DNA from: Limnephilus marmoratus
Lineage: Eukaryota > Arthropoda > Insecta > Trichoptera > Limnephilidae
Direction: 5' to 3'
Assembly (NCBI GenBank): GCA_917880885.1
Contig: OU862908.1
Location: forward strand, 54,767,819 to 54,831,818
Length of the DNA stretch: 64,000 bases
Under the pieces are notes generated by a model, which saw only the letters and a program-made list of their open reading frames with translations, searched no databases and had not been told where the DNA came from. This document shows, piece by piece, positions 32,738 through 44,663 of this stretch. Numbering within the stretch: the stretch's first letter is position 1; the number at the start of each line of letters is the position of its first letter. The position numbers and the translations under genes are program-made.

Positions 32738-34048
32738 AAAAGCTATCTCTCTTCAGTCTGATAGTAAAGATATCTGAAGTACTTGAGTGCCTAGTTGAGA
32801 ATCTATAGTAAAATATTTATTTATTTATTATGAACGTATATATAAAACGTATATTTAAACGTATATATAAAATAATCGAACATTTACACACGTACACATA
32901 TGACTGCCTGGATGGAATCTCCCCTGATGACCCTCTGGAGATGGGAGACGATGAAATACCCTCCGTAAACGGCTATTTACATTCATTTTAGTGTTTACAT
33001 ACATAATTTTTTTTTCTCAGTTTCATTTTTCATGCTTATTCGTTTATTTAATTTAATTTATGTGTTGTTATTTACTTTTTACCTTAACTTATTATTTATC
33101 TTTTTTTGTTATTTTACATTATGGAATGTATTGCATTGCACTTCCCCTGCATACATTCTGGAATAAAATATATTATTATTATTATATATATGGGTATATA
33201 TACACATATTTCCTTTTTCTAAGTCTAAATATACAGAAAGACATGGAATATTTTAGGGATTTAGAAAGAGATAGTACAAATTAAAGAAAAAAATTGCTCA
33301 CTTCCAAATTATTTTTTACCAAGCTTTTAATTTTTTTTTTATATAAATGAAGGTAAAACACGCTAACGGCAACTTTCATAGGAAAATTATTTTCGTGTAT
33401 ACTATACATACACTGGTAAAATTGTTTAAGTAAAATAATATATATGATGGAACAATAAATATTTCATCAGAATTTCCGTGGCATGCCTCTAATCGGATTA
33501 ATGTTTTTCAAATTAAGCAAGGCCTATGTAGAATTTCCTCTCTTTTTGTAAATTTTTATTTGAAGAAAAGTGATATTCTAATGTAACATTGACCCACGAA
33601 AAACGAAAAATCCTCTCTTGAAATCGAAAGGTTCTTTTAGAATTTGGAAGATAACCCAATTTAGTAGCGAAATCGCAAAAATTATAATATTTCAAAAAAT
33701 TGGCACTGACCCTTTCAGAAGGAAGGTACAGATTTATTGTGAAGGGTTTGCTCGTGGCCAATAGGCATTATAGAATTATAGCATGTGTGAGGGAAAAAAA
33801 CCTTTGAGGGATTTTAAATATTGCGTATCTTGCTTATTGCGAATACGTGGATAATTTGGATACTGGAAAGCGTGAACCAGAACTACATTCTTAGGCGAAC
33901 CCTACACATTCAATATTTATTCTGAACACAGATATCTATCATATATCTTGATACTTATTGAACATTTAGACTGGAGTATTTACGGATCACAATATGGATC
34001 ACAGGAGCTATAGATTGTATGGAACCTACGGATCGTGGTAAAAATTAA
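32738..34048. other. No gene; AT-rich
   Basis: Short simple repeats (ACGTATATATAAA at 32835-32875, TTATTATTATTATATATATG near 33171). About 33892-33930 resembles the end of the MITE that follows (TTAGGCGAACCCTACACATT). Confidence 0.45.
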
Positions 34049-34265
34049 GGCTTAGGCTACACGTTTAATATTTATCACAATCCATAATCTAGAAATTCTG
34101 TATTCCGTCAATATGTCAGTCTATATGTTAAATAAATATAATATTTGATAAATATCTGGGAATCATAATAAATATTGAACGTCTAGGAAAGCACTCCGAT
34201 CCATATTAATGGATCACGATCCATCAATTTGGATCGTGATAAATATGGATCGTGTAGCCTACGCC
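34049..34265. mobile_element. TTAA-flanked MITE (217 bp)
   Basis: TTAA at 34045-34048 and 34266-34269 encloses GGCTTAGGCTACACG and CGTGTAGCCTACGCC, an inverted terminus with one mismatch. Internal copies of AATATTTATCAC and ATGGATCACGATCC add dyad structure. A TTAA duplication suggests piggyBac-type mobilisation, but the GGC start is unlike the piggyBac-type ends at 56848. Confidence 0.65.
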
Positions 34266-35094
34266 TTAAACTCTTATTAATCACTATTGGAGTGTGCATT
34301 TTGGATTTAAAAAACACGTGTAATCATCACAATAAGTACACATTTTAGTACCTGTCTTAAATAAATGTTAAAAGTTTAACCTTGACTATCTTGTCCATTG
34401 GCGTTGAGGCTTCAAACTGTTAAAACATGATGGTAATAAAGATTTGTGTAAAACCAACATCATCAAACATACTCGGCTTTGTTTTGGATTTGTGTGATTT
34501 TTTAAAAATTAGAACTAATTGTGTCAAGAATTCAGAAATTCGGATAATCGTAACGTAATTATTTAAATTTTAATTTTTGAGATTGGAACCGATTTGTCAA
34601 GAATTCAGACTATCTCGTGATTTTGCACGGGTCTGCGCTGGTATATATCGGTAATGGAAATTTGAAATGCTCTGAAGGACACAATGTTAATTGTTCAGGA
34701 GAGCGAAAAGAAAGTTTATTTTTCAATAAATGATATGCCCTTTCTGTAGACTTATAATTATGATTATTTTTTTACAAAATTAACATTGAATAGATCTTTC
34801 AGAATTTTTAATATGTTTTGGTAAATTTCTTTAAAAAATATATTTAATTTATCTTTAGTTTTTCAGATACGCTTCTTTTTTTAGAAATATTTCGATAACG
34901 CGGACCAAAAGTGAAAAAAATTATTTAAATCATTTTTAGATTTCTTATCCTTTACAGCGTTTCAAATTGCCGCAATCGTTTTTTTTATTATTCTTTATTC
35001 ATTAAATAACTTTTGAATACAGTTTTTTACAGGATTTTCGGCTACCGCACTAGGCAAAGGCCGTATTATTATGATACTAATCTTCTTAGTTACA
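34266..35094. other. No gene or element recognised
   Basis: AT-rich. 34490-34625 contains two partial copies of a GTGTCAAGAATTCAGA-type phrase about 80 bp apart. Confidence 0.4.
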
Positions 35095-35798
35095 GTTTGT
35101 CAAATAAGAGTAGAAATCATATGAAGGCGCCACTGTTGTCCAAATGGCAATACTAAAAATATAATCATGGTTAATCTAAAGCTGTGAAACCTACATTTTC
35201 ATTAAAAATTAAAAATGCATAAACGTGAAAAAAAAATTTTTCATTCCACTGTACTCAAAATTAGAATTGCATAAAGGTAGGTACGAGTATATTATTATTA
35301 TTATTATATCTTTGCAATTTTATGTTAACATAATGAAGAATAACGATATTGTAATAAAATATAAAGCACACTTCAGAAATTGCTTACGTTTATTTAATAT
35401 TAGCTAATAGTACCTACAAGGGTTGTCTCTAATTTTAGATCTGAATATATTTAACTCATTCAGATCTTAAAATAGTGTAACTAAACTCACCATTAACGAT
35501 TCTTTCTTTCTACCTACTGTTAAATTCAAATTTATGTTAAAATAAGTGAAATCAAATCACTTTGTAAAACACAATTTAATCAAATTTATATCATTAAGTG
35601 GGTACCTTAAGAACAATGCTTCCTCGATTTTTTTTTTTTTTTTTTAGGAACAAAAATATGTATTTTTAACTGTGTATGCAGTGTTCTGTATTTTCAGTGT
35701 GATTGCACTTTAAAATAATATTTGAGAGGTAAATTGGTGTTGCCAATCTACAAATTTTATAGTTCCACTTTTTATATTTTCTACTCTTATTTGACACA
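35095..35798. mobile_element. Possible TIR element (704 bp)
   Basis: TCAAATAAGAGTAGAAA at 35100-35116 is mirrored by TTTCTACTCTTATTTGA near 35778-35794. GGCGCCACTG inside the left end and GGTGTTGCCA inside the right end extend the similarity. There is no transposase or clear target duplication. Confidence 0.5.
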
Positions 35799-36539
35799 CT
35801 CTATACGTATAATGAGTAACTACTTACTGACGGTACTTAAAATAATTTCTGACCATTTTGCCTTATTTATAATTATGGGCAAATAACCCTACAGAAATAC
35901 TAGATATTATTTGTATAATATACGGGTATTTTATTTGCACTCATAACGGGTCCACAATCAAAAGGGAGTTCCGTCAAAAGTGCGTAGGTACTTGAGAAGG
36001 TAACTTCATAATAAATACAAAGAAACCCATTTACTAGTGTACAAACAATTTTAAATTATCTTCTGTGGTGTATAATGTTTGCTCGTCGCCACGGGTATAT
36101 CATAACAAAATAATGCCTCATAAAAGGTAATGAGAATGGATTATATGTCATAAACACAAAAGTTTTAGTCGTAGTGGCCTTTATCCAGGAGTAGAACGAG
36201 CGTGGCTGAAAAAGTTTTATGTTGTATTATAATACGACATTTGTAGTAATTTTTTGTATATTTTGAAATTTTTTAGATATTTGCGTGCTTGCTGAGTCTT
36301 TTCTTTTGAAAACGTTGAAAATTCAATGTTCACTGATACATATCTGATTATTTATTGATTTAGCTACCTACAACATTATTATAATCAAATTTTTTTGAAA
36401 CTCACTCGATAAAGCATTTTTTACTACTTCATAAAGTTTTATTTCTACATTTTCTTAGCTTGGGTAAGCACATCTAAAAGTGTCTAGTATCCTCTGGTAT
36501 CCTGGTATATCTCTTCCAAATGGTCACCCGACATTAAGC
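35799..36539. other. No gene or element recognised
   Basis: AT-rich sequence only. Confidence 0.45.
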
Positions 36540-36875
36540 GAAAGGATTAGGGAATGTTATCCAGAAATATGTCATTTTTAAATCAAATTTTAGACGTATT
36601 GACTCTTTTCCACAAAAAATTATAAATTGATTTCGAGAGATTGTTCTTTTATCTAATAAACGCATATTTTAAATTTTGAGAAAAATGTTTATTTTTAGTG
36701 TAATATCTAAGGTTATACCGCAGGTCGTTGGCAGATTTGTTAAATTTTCAAGAAAGATTTTGAATTGTACAACACCCATTTCAAATCATATAATTATGCA
36801 GTAAAATAAATCAATACATTATCTGGTAAACGCATGTTTCAGAATTTTAATTTTAATTTAAATAACGATATTGAC

Positions 36876-37313
36876 GACCTCCGTAGTCCAGTGGCTAAGA
36901 CTCTTGACTCACATTCCGGAGGTCGCGGGTTCGAACCCGGCATGCGCAAATAAATTTTATTTGATTAATTTGTGTTATTTCACAATTAATTCATTTAAAA
37001 TAATATATAGTATATTTGCGGCATGTTCCAGAGTGGAAGATACTATCAGTATCGCCCTGGTGTAAGACCACCATTCAGAATTGAAACGTTGCTTGAAAAT
37101 GGCTTTAGCCGTGTTTAGTGACCAGATCTGAATAGCCAGGTACTTCCCAACCTTCCTCTTCCCCACCTCATTCCCCTCCCCGCTACCTTCAGCCTCACAA
37201 CATACCCCAATTGGGGATGCCATAGTCTCACTGGCTCCAGACGGGAGCAGTTGAGATTCTTGTGCGGTATTCACTGTAAAAAAAAAATAAATAAAAATAA
37301 AAATAAAATAAAA
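36876..37313 (+). mobile_element. SINE-E, tRNA-derived
   Basis: tRNA-like head 36876-36950 with A box TAGTCCAGTGG and B box GGTTCGAACCC. The body then reads GATACTATCAGTATCGCCC, CCTGGTGTAAGACCACC, ACTTCCCAACCTTCC and CCCCAATTGGGG, with a tail AAAAATAAATAAAAATAAAA. The pyrimidine-rich 3' module (about 37110-37270) is shared with 63141-63365, where it follows SINE-A. This is not a functional tRNA gene. Confidence 0.8.
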
Positions 37314-37414
37314 TCTTACGTAAAAATATATACGTACATGTATTTCTTGACGAAAATTGTTCCGTTTGTGTATTTATTTGCGCACTCACAAACTATATAT
37401 ATATTTCATAATTT

Positions 37415-37650
37415 GTTTTTGGGGTGTTATGCCGTGTTGCGCTACCTCCTTCTTTAGCCAACGTTTTGGACATCGTTGTAGTGTCCATCATCATGGCAGA
37501 TCCGGCAGATCCGGTAGATGTTAAAGATCAGGTAGGCACATCTACCGGATGTCCGAAACGTTGGCTAAAGAAGGAGGTAGCGCAACACGGCATAACACCC
37601 CAAAAACAAATAACGAAAATGCTTTTGGCCGTGAAAATCTTAAAACGTAT
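37415..37650. mobile_element. Palindromic pair of Penelope-type terminal repeats
   Basis: Arms 37415-37474 and 37551-37607 are inverted copies of the PLE 2 end (CTACCTCCTTCTTTAGCC; GGCTAAAGAAGGAGGTAG), with GCTTTTGGCCGTGAAAATC after the right arm. A smaller palindrome (ATCCGGTAGATGT/ACATCTACCGGAT) lies in the centre. The left arm holds a decayed hammerhead (37467-37508) with intact stem II GGACA/TGTCC. PLEs often leave repeats in inverted order. The 76-codon frame here comes from the repeat. Confidence 0.75.
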
Positions 37651-37969
37651 GTAATATAATTCAGATTTTTTTACATTCTTATTTTGTTAAGACATTATTG
37701 AAAAATGATAAATGCTTAGGTATGATCAAAAAATAATTACAAAAAGTACATAATTTTAATAGTTTTATTGTCACACCTTTCAGCATTTTTGGATGAAGCT
37801 ATAAATTAAAGCAAATTTGTAATGCAATAAAATCGATATTGAGTTATAATTTAAAAAACTGGTACGGAGAATAATTAATCTTTCTTATTGGAAACGCCCT
37901 GAACGATCGTAATAACATCTTTCGACGAAATGTGGATTTTCGGCCGCTGGCTGGTTAAACGCCCTTAAG

Positions 37970-38939
37970 TAAATTTAAAAAGAGGTTTTTGTGTATTTTG
38001 CGCAAAGCTTCGAGACAGTTGTTGTCACAAGTTGTCAGGCTTTTTAAGTAAAACTTCTTTACCACCGTTGTGATTTGAAACTCGATGAAACGGAAACGAT
38101 ACTAAAAAGAGACGATCACATACATCTATAGGATTTAGCCTGCGAGAGAATGAGATAGAACGAAACCTTACCGCATTAGCCGCTTTGTTCATGAGCAAAC
38201 TTTTCTATTGGTTGAGATAGTGTGTAAGTTAATGATGATTTTTTTTTAATAGTGGAAACAGCATGTGCGGAATCTTAAAAAATGGTATTGGTACGAGTAA
38301 GATCTGTTAATATTTCAATGTTAAGAATGAAAATAGGCTGGGCTAGGCTTGAGTGGTTTCGGAGAGGTTACATAATAAATTGATTATTTGAATAGAACCA
38401 CTGTAATGTAGAATTTCTGATTACCAACTGAGAGTAGCGATGTCCGGTTTTAACTCGACTACTTTGCATTTTATCTGTCAATTTGTTTTCATTTTCGAAA
38501 ATCTGATCTATTATTCAAGCAAGCCTTAATTTGATTAGGTGGCTAACTTAGACTATTTCAGTAAAGATTAATTTTTCAGTTGCCAAATAATCGTCGTGTT
38601 TATTTGTAATTTCTTACTCCCATTTTTTCAATACTATGGCACCTATCCGCTTGAAGAAAAAATAATATATAAATAGTGAAGATTCTTTGTGCAAATTCTA
38701 TAATTTCTTAATTGAAAAAAAATTAAATGTTACATAGAATTAAGGAGTTACTTAAAAATCTTATTATTTCAGAGAAAACTTCCGTTTTAATGTATTAAAT
38801 AAGAGAAAATTAGAATCATACTTTTTTTGGACGCGATGTCTACCAACTGTTTACAAAACTACAAGCATTGTTAGCAGAAACTTTTTACCATTGTAATATT
38901 GGTATTTATGTACATTCATGACGGTTCATACTATGACGG
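37970..38939. other. No gene; diverged repeat fragment
   Basis: AT-rich. About 38590-38640 (AATAATCGTCGTGTTTATTTG) matches 18655-18705, and ACCTTACCGCATTAGCC near 38167 resembles part of repeat D. Probably an old composite. Confidence 0.4.
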
Positions 38940-40165
38940 TTCCCCGACTTTTTACCCGACAAAATACCCCCTGACTATATATCCCCGCAAACCATCTTAC
39001 TGACAAAACATCCTCCGACAAAATATCCTACGGACAAAACATCCTCCGACAAAATATCCTACGGACAAAACATCCTCCGACAAAATATTCTACGGTCAAA
39101 ACATCCTCCGACAAAATATCCTACGGACAAAACATCCTCCGACAAAATATCCTACGGACAAAACATCCTCCGACAAAATATTCTACGGTCAAAACATCCT
39201 CCGACAAAATATCCTACGGACAAAACATCCTCCGACAAAATATTCTATGGACAAAACATCCTCCGACAAAATATCCTACGGACAAAACATCCTCCGACAA
39301 AATATTCTATGGACAAAACATCCTCCGACAAAATATTCTACGGACAAAACATCCTCCTACAAAATATCCTACGGACAAAACATCCTCCGACAAAATATCC
39401 TACGGACAAAACATCCTCCGACAAAATATTCTATGGACAAAACATCCTCCGACAAAATATCCTACGGACAAAACATCCTCCGACAAAATATCCTACGGAC
39501 AAAACATCCTCCGACAAAATATTCTATGGACAAAACATCCTCCGACAAAATATCCTACGGACAAAACATCCTCCGACAAAATATTCTATGGACAAAACAT
39601 CCTCCGACAAAATATCCTACGGACAAAACATCCTCCGACAAAATATTCTATGGACAAAACATCCTCCGACAAAATATTCTACGGACAAAACATCCTCCTA
39701 CAAAATATCCTACGGACAAAACATCCTCCGACAAAATATCCTACGGACAAAACATCCTCCGACAAAATATCCTACGGACAAAACATCCTCCGACAAAATA
39801 TCCAACGGACAAAACACCCCCCAATAAAATATCTACTAAAACCTAACCAAACCTAAACAAACCCAACATAACCTAACCTATCAAAAAAACCTGTAACAAT
39901 ACAACAACCTGTAAAAACAATAAATTATTTTTCAAAAATAGTAAAATGGAACAAAAATAATACAGATATCCTGTAAAGACGAAAAAATTTAAAATAAGAT
40001 TAGGTTAAGTTAGGTAGGGTTAAGTTAGGTTTTAGTAGATATTTTGTTGGAGGATGTTTTGTCCATGGGATATTATCATATTATATCGAGGGATATTTTG
40101 TCGATGTACGAGTATATTGTGTCGGAGATATTTTGTCGCGGGATGAAAACGCGCGGTATTATTAT
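38940..40165. mobile_element. Palindrome-flanked element carrying a 31-bp minisatellite
   Basis: Left flank CCGACTTTTTACCCGACAAA and right flank (reverse complement) CGCGTTTTCATCCCGCGACA are related. The array 39003-39830 repeats a 31-bp unit of two related halves, ACAAAATATCCTACGG and ACAAAACATCCTCCG, about 26 times. A variant pattern (TTCTACGG then CTCCTAC) recurs exactly 341 bp apart, 11 units. After the array, CAATAAAATATCTACTAAAA and CCTAA-type sequence face their reverse complement at 40000-40060. Long open frames here are an artefact of the stop-poor repeat. Confidence 0.75.
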
Positions 40166-40543
40166 TATTATTATTAGTACTACACGTGTTTTGGTTACAA
40201 TAATACACCTAAAGTAATATTGTTTCTGGTTCTCCCTCATATCCATTATTGCCACACTATTGCCAGGTGGAATTGTTTATTTATTTATTTGAATTGTGTT
40301 ATGAACATTAGATATTGTTTGTTAGTTCTCTATAACTTCATTTACCTACATGCAAACTAAACATCGATAAATCTAAATCCGATGTACAATTTCCAAATTG
40401 ATTATCTTGCTGATTTTAATTTCCGCAAAGCGGCAAAGCAGTTAATTTCAATAAATGTCAAAAGGGCATTAATTTTAAACATTCGACTACATCTTAAAAT
40501 CATCGCCAGCTTATTTTTTTCTTAATTCGTTGGTTACGCTTAA
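40166..40543. other. No gene or element recognised
   Basis: AT-rich, with a short TTATTTATTT run near 40278. Confidence 0.45.
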
Positions 40544-40968
40544 CAATTTGGTAGGCAGATTTGGGTACCGCCGCCCCGAACCCATTTTTTGGATAACTAC
40601 CACCTCACCAATTAATTCGTTACGTTTGGTGACTTTGCAGGGGTTCCCGGATTCATGGGGTGAGGTTTGTCCGGATCTTGTGCGGATGCGTCTGCCCACC
40701 ATCTGCGTTGCAGGCAGAATCGTTTCTTTTACGTCTCCGGCTACAGCAGGGCTCTTTTGGAAATCGCCATGCACCGTGGTGGGAGGGATGGATTAATTCG
40801 TCCGTCACTCCTTAACAAACCCGCCCCTTATACCTTTTTTCCTTCCCAGAACTTCCTCTCCTTACTTTCTTAAAACTGCTCTCGTCACAGCATCCTTTTA
40901 GATGACGTAGGCCTGGAGAGGAATTATTTTTTTCAGTTCCTCCTGTGTGGAACTCACGTAAAAAAAAT
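40544..40968 (+). mobile_element. SINE-A copy, sense, nearly full length
   Basis: Starts AATTTGGTAGGCAGATTTGG, passes GTACCGCCGCCCCGAACCC, GGGGTGAGGTTTGTC, TGGTGGGAGGGATGG and GATGACGTAGGCCTGGAGAG, and ends GTGTGGAACTCACG plus A tail. The 88- and 87-codon frames inside it are repeat-derived. Confidence 0.8.
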
Positions 40969-42401
40969 CAAAGACAAAAAAATGATAGGATAAGTTTAGG
41001 GAGGGAAGGTTAGAGTGGTGCATGACGACAGACTTAATAAAAAGCCAATCTTTTCATCTTGCGATATTACAAAATTTGTCGAAAGTAGGTACTTATTCTT
41101 ATTAGACCACTGGCGTGAACCAATGCCTCTAGGGTTGATGTTATTAGACAATGTATTTTTTTCTATTTACCCTTTCTTTTATTTATCAACCGAAGAAAAT
41201 CTTAACAACGCAAAGCCCTGTGAAAAGGTTATATTCTACACGAGACAAATCCTGCCCTAGGAAGATATCTGATGGTATATTTTGTTAACAACACACGGAC
41301 CAAGAAGAGCGTTTGTATCTCACGTTAAAAAAATGTTTTTCTTTCAACATTTTTCTTCCGTATTAACGTGTCGATCCTGGTGAGTGATATTTATTACAAG
41401 AGTAAATAATGATAAATATTTGCCATTAGAGAGAAATTTTTCTGTTCAAATATTTGTCTTAACCTTTAACGTGATATTTTTACGAATACTCTGACGTTAG
41501 GGGCCTGGGCGGCCTGTTACTTTAAATGATTATATATTAGAGATCCACGAAATTTTGAGGTTCAAATTACTATTAATTGGACAATTTAAATTTAAAAAGT
41601 ACTTTTTTATTGTTAAGTAACTGATATTTGACAATTTGGATATTATATAATAATTTTTGGCGAAAATCACTTAAGATCAGAAATCTGTCTGTATCATCTA
41701 TTAAAGTAAATAAAAACACAATGAACTCGCTTTTATAATATTATTTCAATGGTGTCTCGAAAAAACTTTGTATATATAAAATTTTTGTGAAGTTGTTTTT
41801 GTTAATTTTTATATTGTAAAAATCAACTTTAAAAAAGTCACGTAAGTAGGTACTTACGATAGGTCAGAAAAAAAATTGAAATGAATTTATTTGCAGAAAT
41901 TTAAAATTTAACTTAATGGTTTTAAATTTAAAACTTACGGCTCTGGCGTCACTAAATTCGAAGCTACTGGAAACGCGTATGCGTCGCGGGGGAGGAGAGT
42001 ATTTCGATATTATTATTGTTGCTATGACGGAGCGGCCCCCACGTCACCAGCTAAAGGTTAATATTCACAAATTACTGTTATTGCCATAATGCAATCATAT
42101 TTTATTTGTGTTTCAAGTAAGAAAGAGTTTGCTCTTTTAAGAAAGTAACTCTTTTTTATTGATCGTTTATCTCGTCAACTTTTTTTTTCTAGAGAATTGT
42201 CACCTAGTGTAGGTACCTATTTAATATCGGTATACGGAATATAGATTATAGTGTATTCGTTTTTACTTTTAATTTTTATTTGCGGTACAAATACTTAAAT
42301 AGAGAATAAACATTTTTTACGTAAAAATAGATTACAAAACAATTATACAGGTTGAACATATTTGGGATGGATACAAAATGCATATGTACTGATACGTTTA
42401 A
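40969..42401. other. No gene or element recognised
   Basis: 1.4 kb AT-rich. An 81-codon frame at 41015-41260 has a phenylalanine/leucine-rich stretch but no motif. A GC patch at 41945-42050 is without coding sense. Confidence 0.45.
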
Positions 42402-42556
42402 AGATTTTCACGGCCAAAAGCAGTTTCGTTATTTGTTTTTGGTTATTATGCCGTGTTGCGCTACGTCCTTCTTTAGCCAAAGTTTCGAACATCGTTGGCT
42501 AAAGAAGGAGGTAGCGCAACACGGCATAACACCCCAAATTATAAACAACGAAAATG
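42402..42556. mobile_element. Palindromic pair of Penelope-type ends
   Basis: GATTTTCACGGCCAAAAGC, GCCGTGTTGCGCTAC and CTTCTTTAGCC face GGCTAAAGAAGGAGGTAGCG and CAACACGGCATAACACCCC. The arms meet with almost no spacer and the hammerhead core has been lost at the junction. Confidence 0.75.
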
Positions 42557-43104
42557 CATATGTACTGCTTTAAAAAAATATGTGAAATGCTTTTTTGTAA
42601 GTTCTTTGGGTGATATTGAAAATATCTGCTACTTCTGCATATCGGTTACCTAAGCTATGTGGTATAGGTAAAGGAGTTCGTAAATGAATTAGTACCTACG
42701 CACATGATTGTTGTAGTGAAAAATATTTTTAATTCGTGTGACTCTTTTAGGAACCTCAAATGAAATCAATCACAATAATTCAGGGCTGTCAATGAGGAAA
42801 TTAATGATTTTAAAAAGAAAAACGATGTAGGATACCAATCTTCCGTCGGACGGCTTTATTAATTGTAATTATTATATATTGAATGAATCATGACATGAAT
42901 ATTATATTATATTCATATTGTGGTTATTTTTAGAAAAAATATCGGGAAAACGCTTGAAATCATCAATCAAAATTTATTTTTATTTCTCGATGTAATTGGA
43001 CTTTTTTCCAACGTCATTTTTTTACCATTGAACACAATTACGTTGAGCGATATTTTAAATTTATTTTTTATTTTACTTTCTAAATACTTGCTTAACTTAT
43101 ATTA
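42557..43104. other. No gene or element recognised
   Basis: AT-rich. The 65-codon hydrophobic frame at 42920-43117 runs into the terminal repeat that follows and is not called. Confidence 0.45.
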
Positions 43105-43154
43105 TAAAAATAAATAAAACACTTTGTATTTTAACCACGAATTTATTATATTAC

Positions 43155-43195
43155 ATATCGACCGGTTTCGCTTACATCAAGCTTCTTCAGGATAT
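43155..43195 (-). ncRNA. Hammerhead ribozyme motif, left arm
   Basis: On the minus strand: ATATC (stem I), CTGAAGA, A, GCTT-GATGT-AAGC (stem II), GAA, ACCGGT (palindromic stem III), C (cleavage site) and GATAT pairing with ATATC. All helices are perfect. It is identical to the plus-strand motif at 44664-44704. Confidence 0.8.
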
Positions 43196-43702
43196 AAGTA
43201 ATAATAACTAAATGTTAAGTGAGAGCTATGGCTTATATATAAGTTGAGTGACAGAGGGAGAAAGAAAATGACCAAGAACATAATTAGAAAGAGACAAAGT
43301 ATTTGACAGAGGTAAAGTGGATAATCAATTAGTGGGAGGGAGACAACAATACAATAATCAATAAGTGGGAGGGAGACAGCAATATAGATCTAATCACAAA
43401 TAAAAACCAACAGTTAACGGTAATAAATGAGATATTAAACAAATTTTGATGTATTTTACATTATAAGAGAAAAGACGATATTTAGATATATGATAATATT
43501 AATAATGAAGGACATCAGACTAACACTAAAACACATACATAATATCATGGGTTAGAATGGATAGCTGGAAATAAGTTAAAAATAGGGCTATAAGGTGAAT
43601 TTTTTTGATTTGATAATCCACTTTACCTCTGTCAAATACTTTGTCTCTTTCTAATTATGTTCTTGGTCATTTTCTTTCTCCCTCTGTCACTCAACTTATA
43701 TA

Positions 43703-44621
43703 CAGGGTGTCCGGTGGTAAAGTGCATTAACTTCGGGAGGTGATTCTACATGATGCTAGGAGTAAAAAAGATAATCAACTTTTTCCGAAATTCCAACTTT
43801 TTTTTTTCCATACAAAAAGACATACCTACTAAAAATCGTTAGTGAAGGTACACACTTACCAGATAAATTCGCTGTGAGTTTGACAGTGTCAATGTGGCAA
43901 CGTTGCTTATTTATGAGTGGCACGTATCCATGGAAACAACATGTAAATTGTAAACAATAACAAGACTGACAGTTCGCCGTTTTACAATGTGCAACAAAAT
44001 CGTATGTTTTATAATGTTTTAAACCAAATTCAACTGAGAACTGCACTAAAATAACAATATTCATATGAATTTACACTTTTTACTATACAAATTATTAATA
44101 ACTAATTGAACACTGAACTAATATCATCGTTTTTCACTAATTTAACAAATTTTCAAAATGTCCACCTTCTGCTTGCAGGCAAGTATTGAAACGTCATTGA
44201 CAAGAAGAAAAGAAACACGCGTTGAACAAACATGTTCTTTTAAGTCAATAAATACACACTAATGTAACAAGTTTCGAGTATTAATAACACAATTCTTACA
44301 GAGAAACACTGCAAGATACATTGTATTTGCGAATAAACGGTAAAATTCATCGCGAAGCATCTGCGGCGTATTTAAATATCAACAGCTGACTGACGGAATG
44401 GGGTAGCGGGGAGTTCATTGAGCGCGGGGGGCGCGGGACGGTAGATTTGGAAACTATGCTAAATAGTAACGCCGGCACTACACAGCGGACCGATTTTACG
44501 TTTTTACCTGAAAAGTACTCTTAAAAGTTTGAATTTCGGAAAAATTTATTTATCTTTTTTACTCCTACCATCATGTAGAATCACCTCCCGAAATTAATGC
44601 ACTTTACCACCGGACACCCTG
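43703..44621 (-). mobile_element. TA-flanked TIR transposon (919 bp) with transposase remnant
   Basis: TA at 43701-43702 and 44622-44623. Ends start CAGGGTGTCCGGTGGTAAAG, and about 100 bp of inverted terminus agree with few mismatches. Comparison with the uninterrupted left PLE arm shows the exact insertion into TATATA. On the minus strand near 44170 a frame reads RFNTCLQAEGGHFENLLN then stop, like the C-terminus of IS630/Tc1-type transposases of insects. The rest of the gene is deleted, so it is non-autonomous. Confidence 0.85.
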
Positions 44622-44663
44622 TATAAGCCATAGCTCTCACTTAACATTTAGTTATTATTACTT

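Larger units (their letters stand above)
36540..37969. repeat. Interspersed repeat R1, copy 2, with two insertions
   Basis: Reverse complement of 181-910. Interrupted by SINE-E (36876-37313) and by a palindromic Penelope-type insertion (37415-37650). Without these, the order of shared landmarks is collinear with copy 1, which shows both insertions came after R1. Confidence 0.75.

Noticed and set aside
36876..36950. Functional tRNA gene
   Set aside because: Good A and B boxes, but it is followed by a SINE body and A-rich tail, and I cannot close a cloverleaf.
39003..39830. Regular repeats that might suggest a CRISPR array or a repeat protein gene
   Set aside because: The 31-bp units are contiguous with no spacers. 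The open frames of up to 199 codons exist in several frames at once because the unit lacks stops, so they are not evidence of a protein.
42402..42556. Intact hammerhead at the palindrome centre
   Set aside because: The CTGATGA box was lost where the arms meet; only GAAC-type remnants remain.
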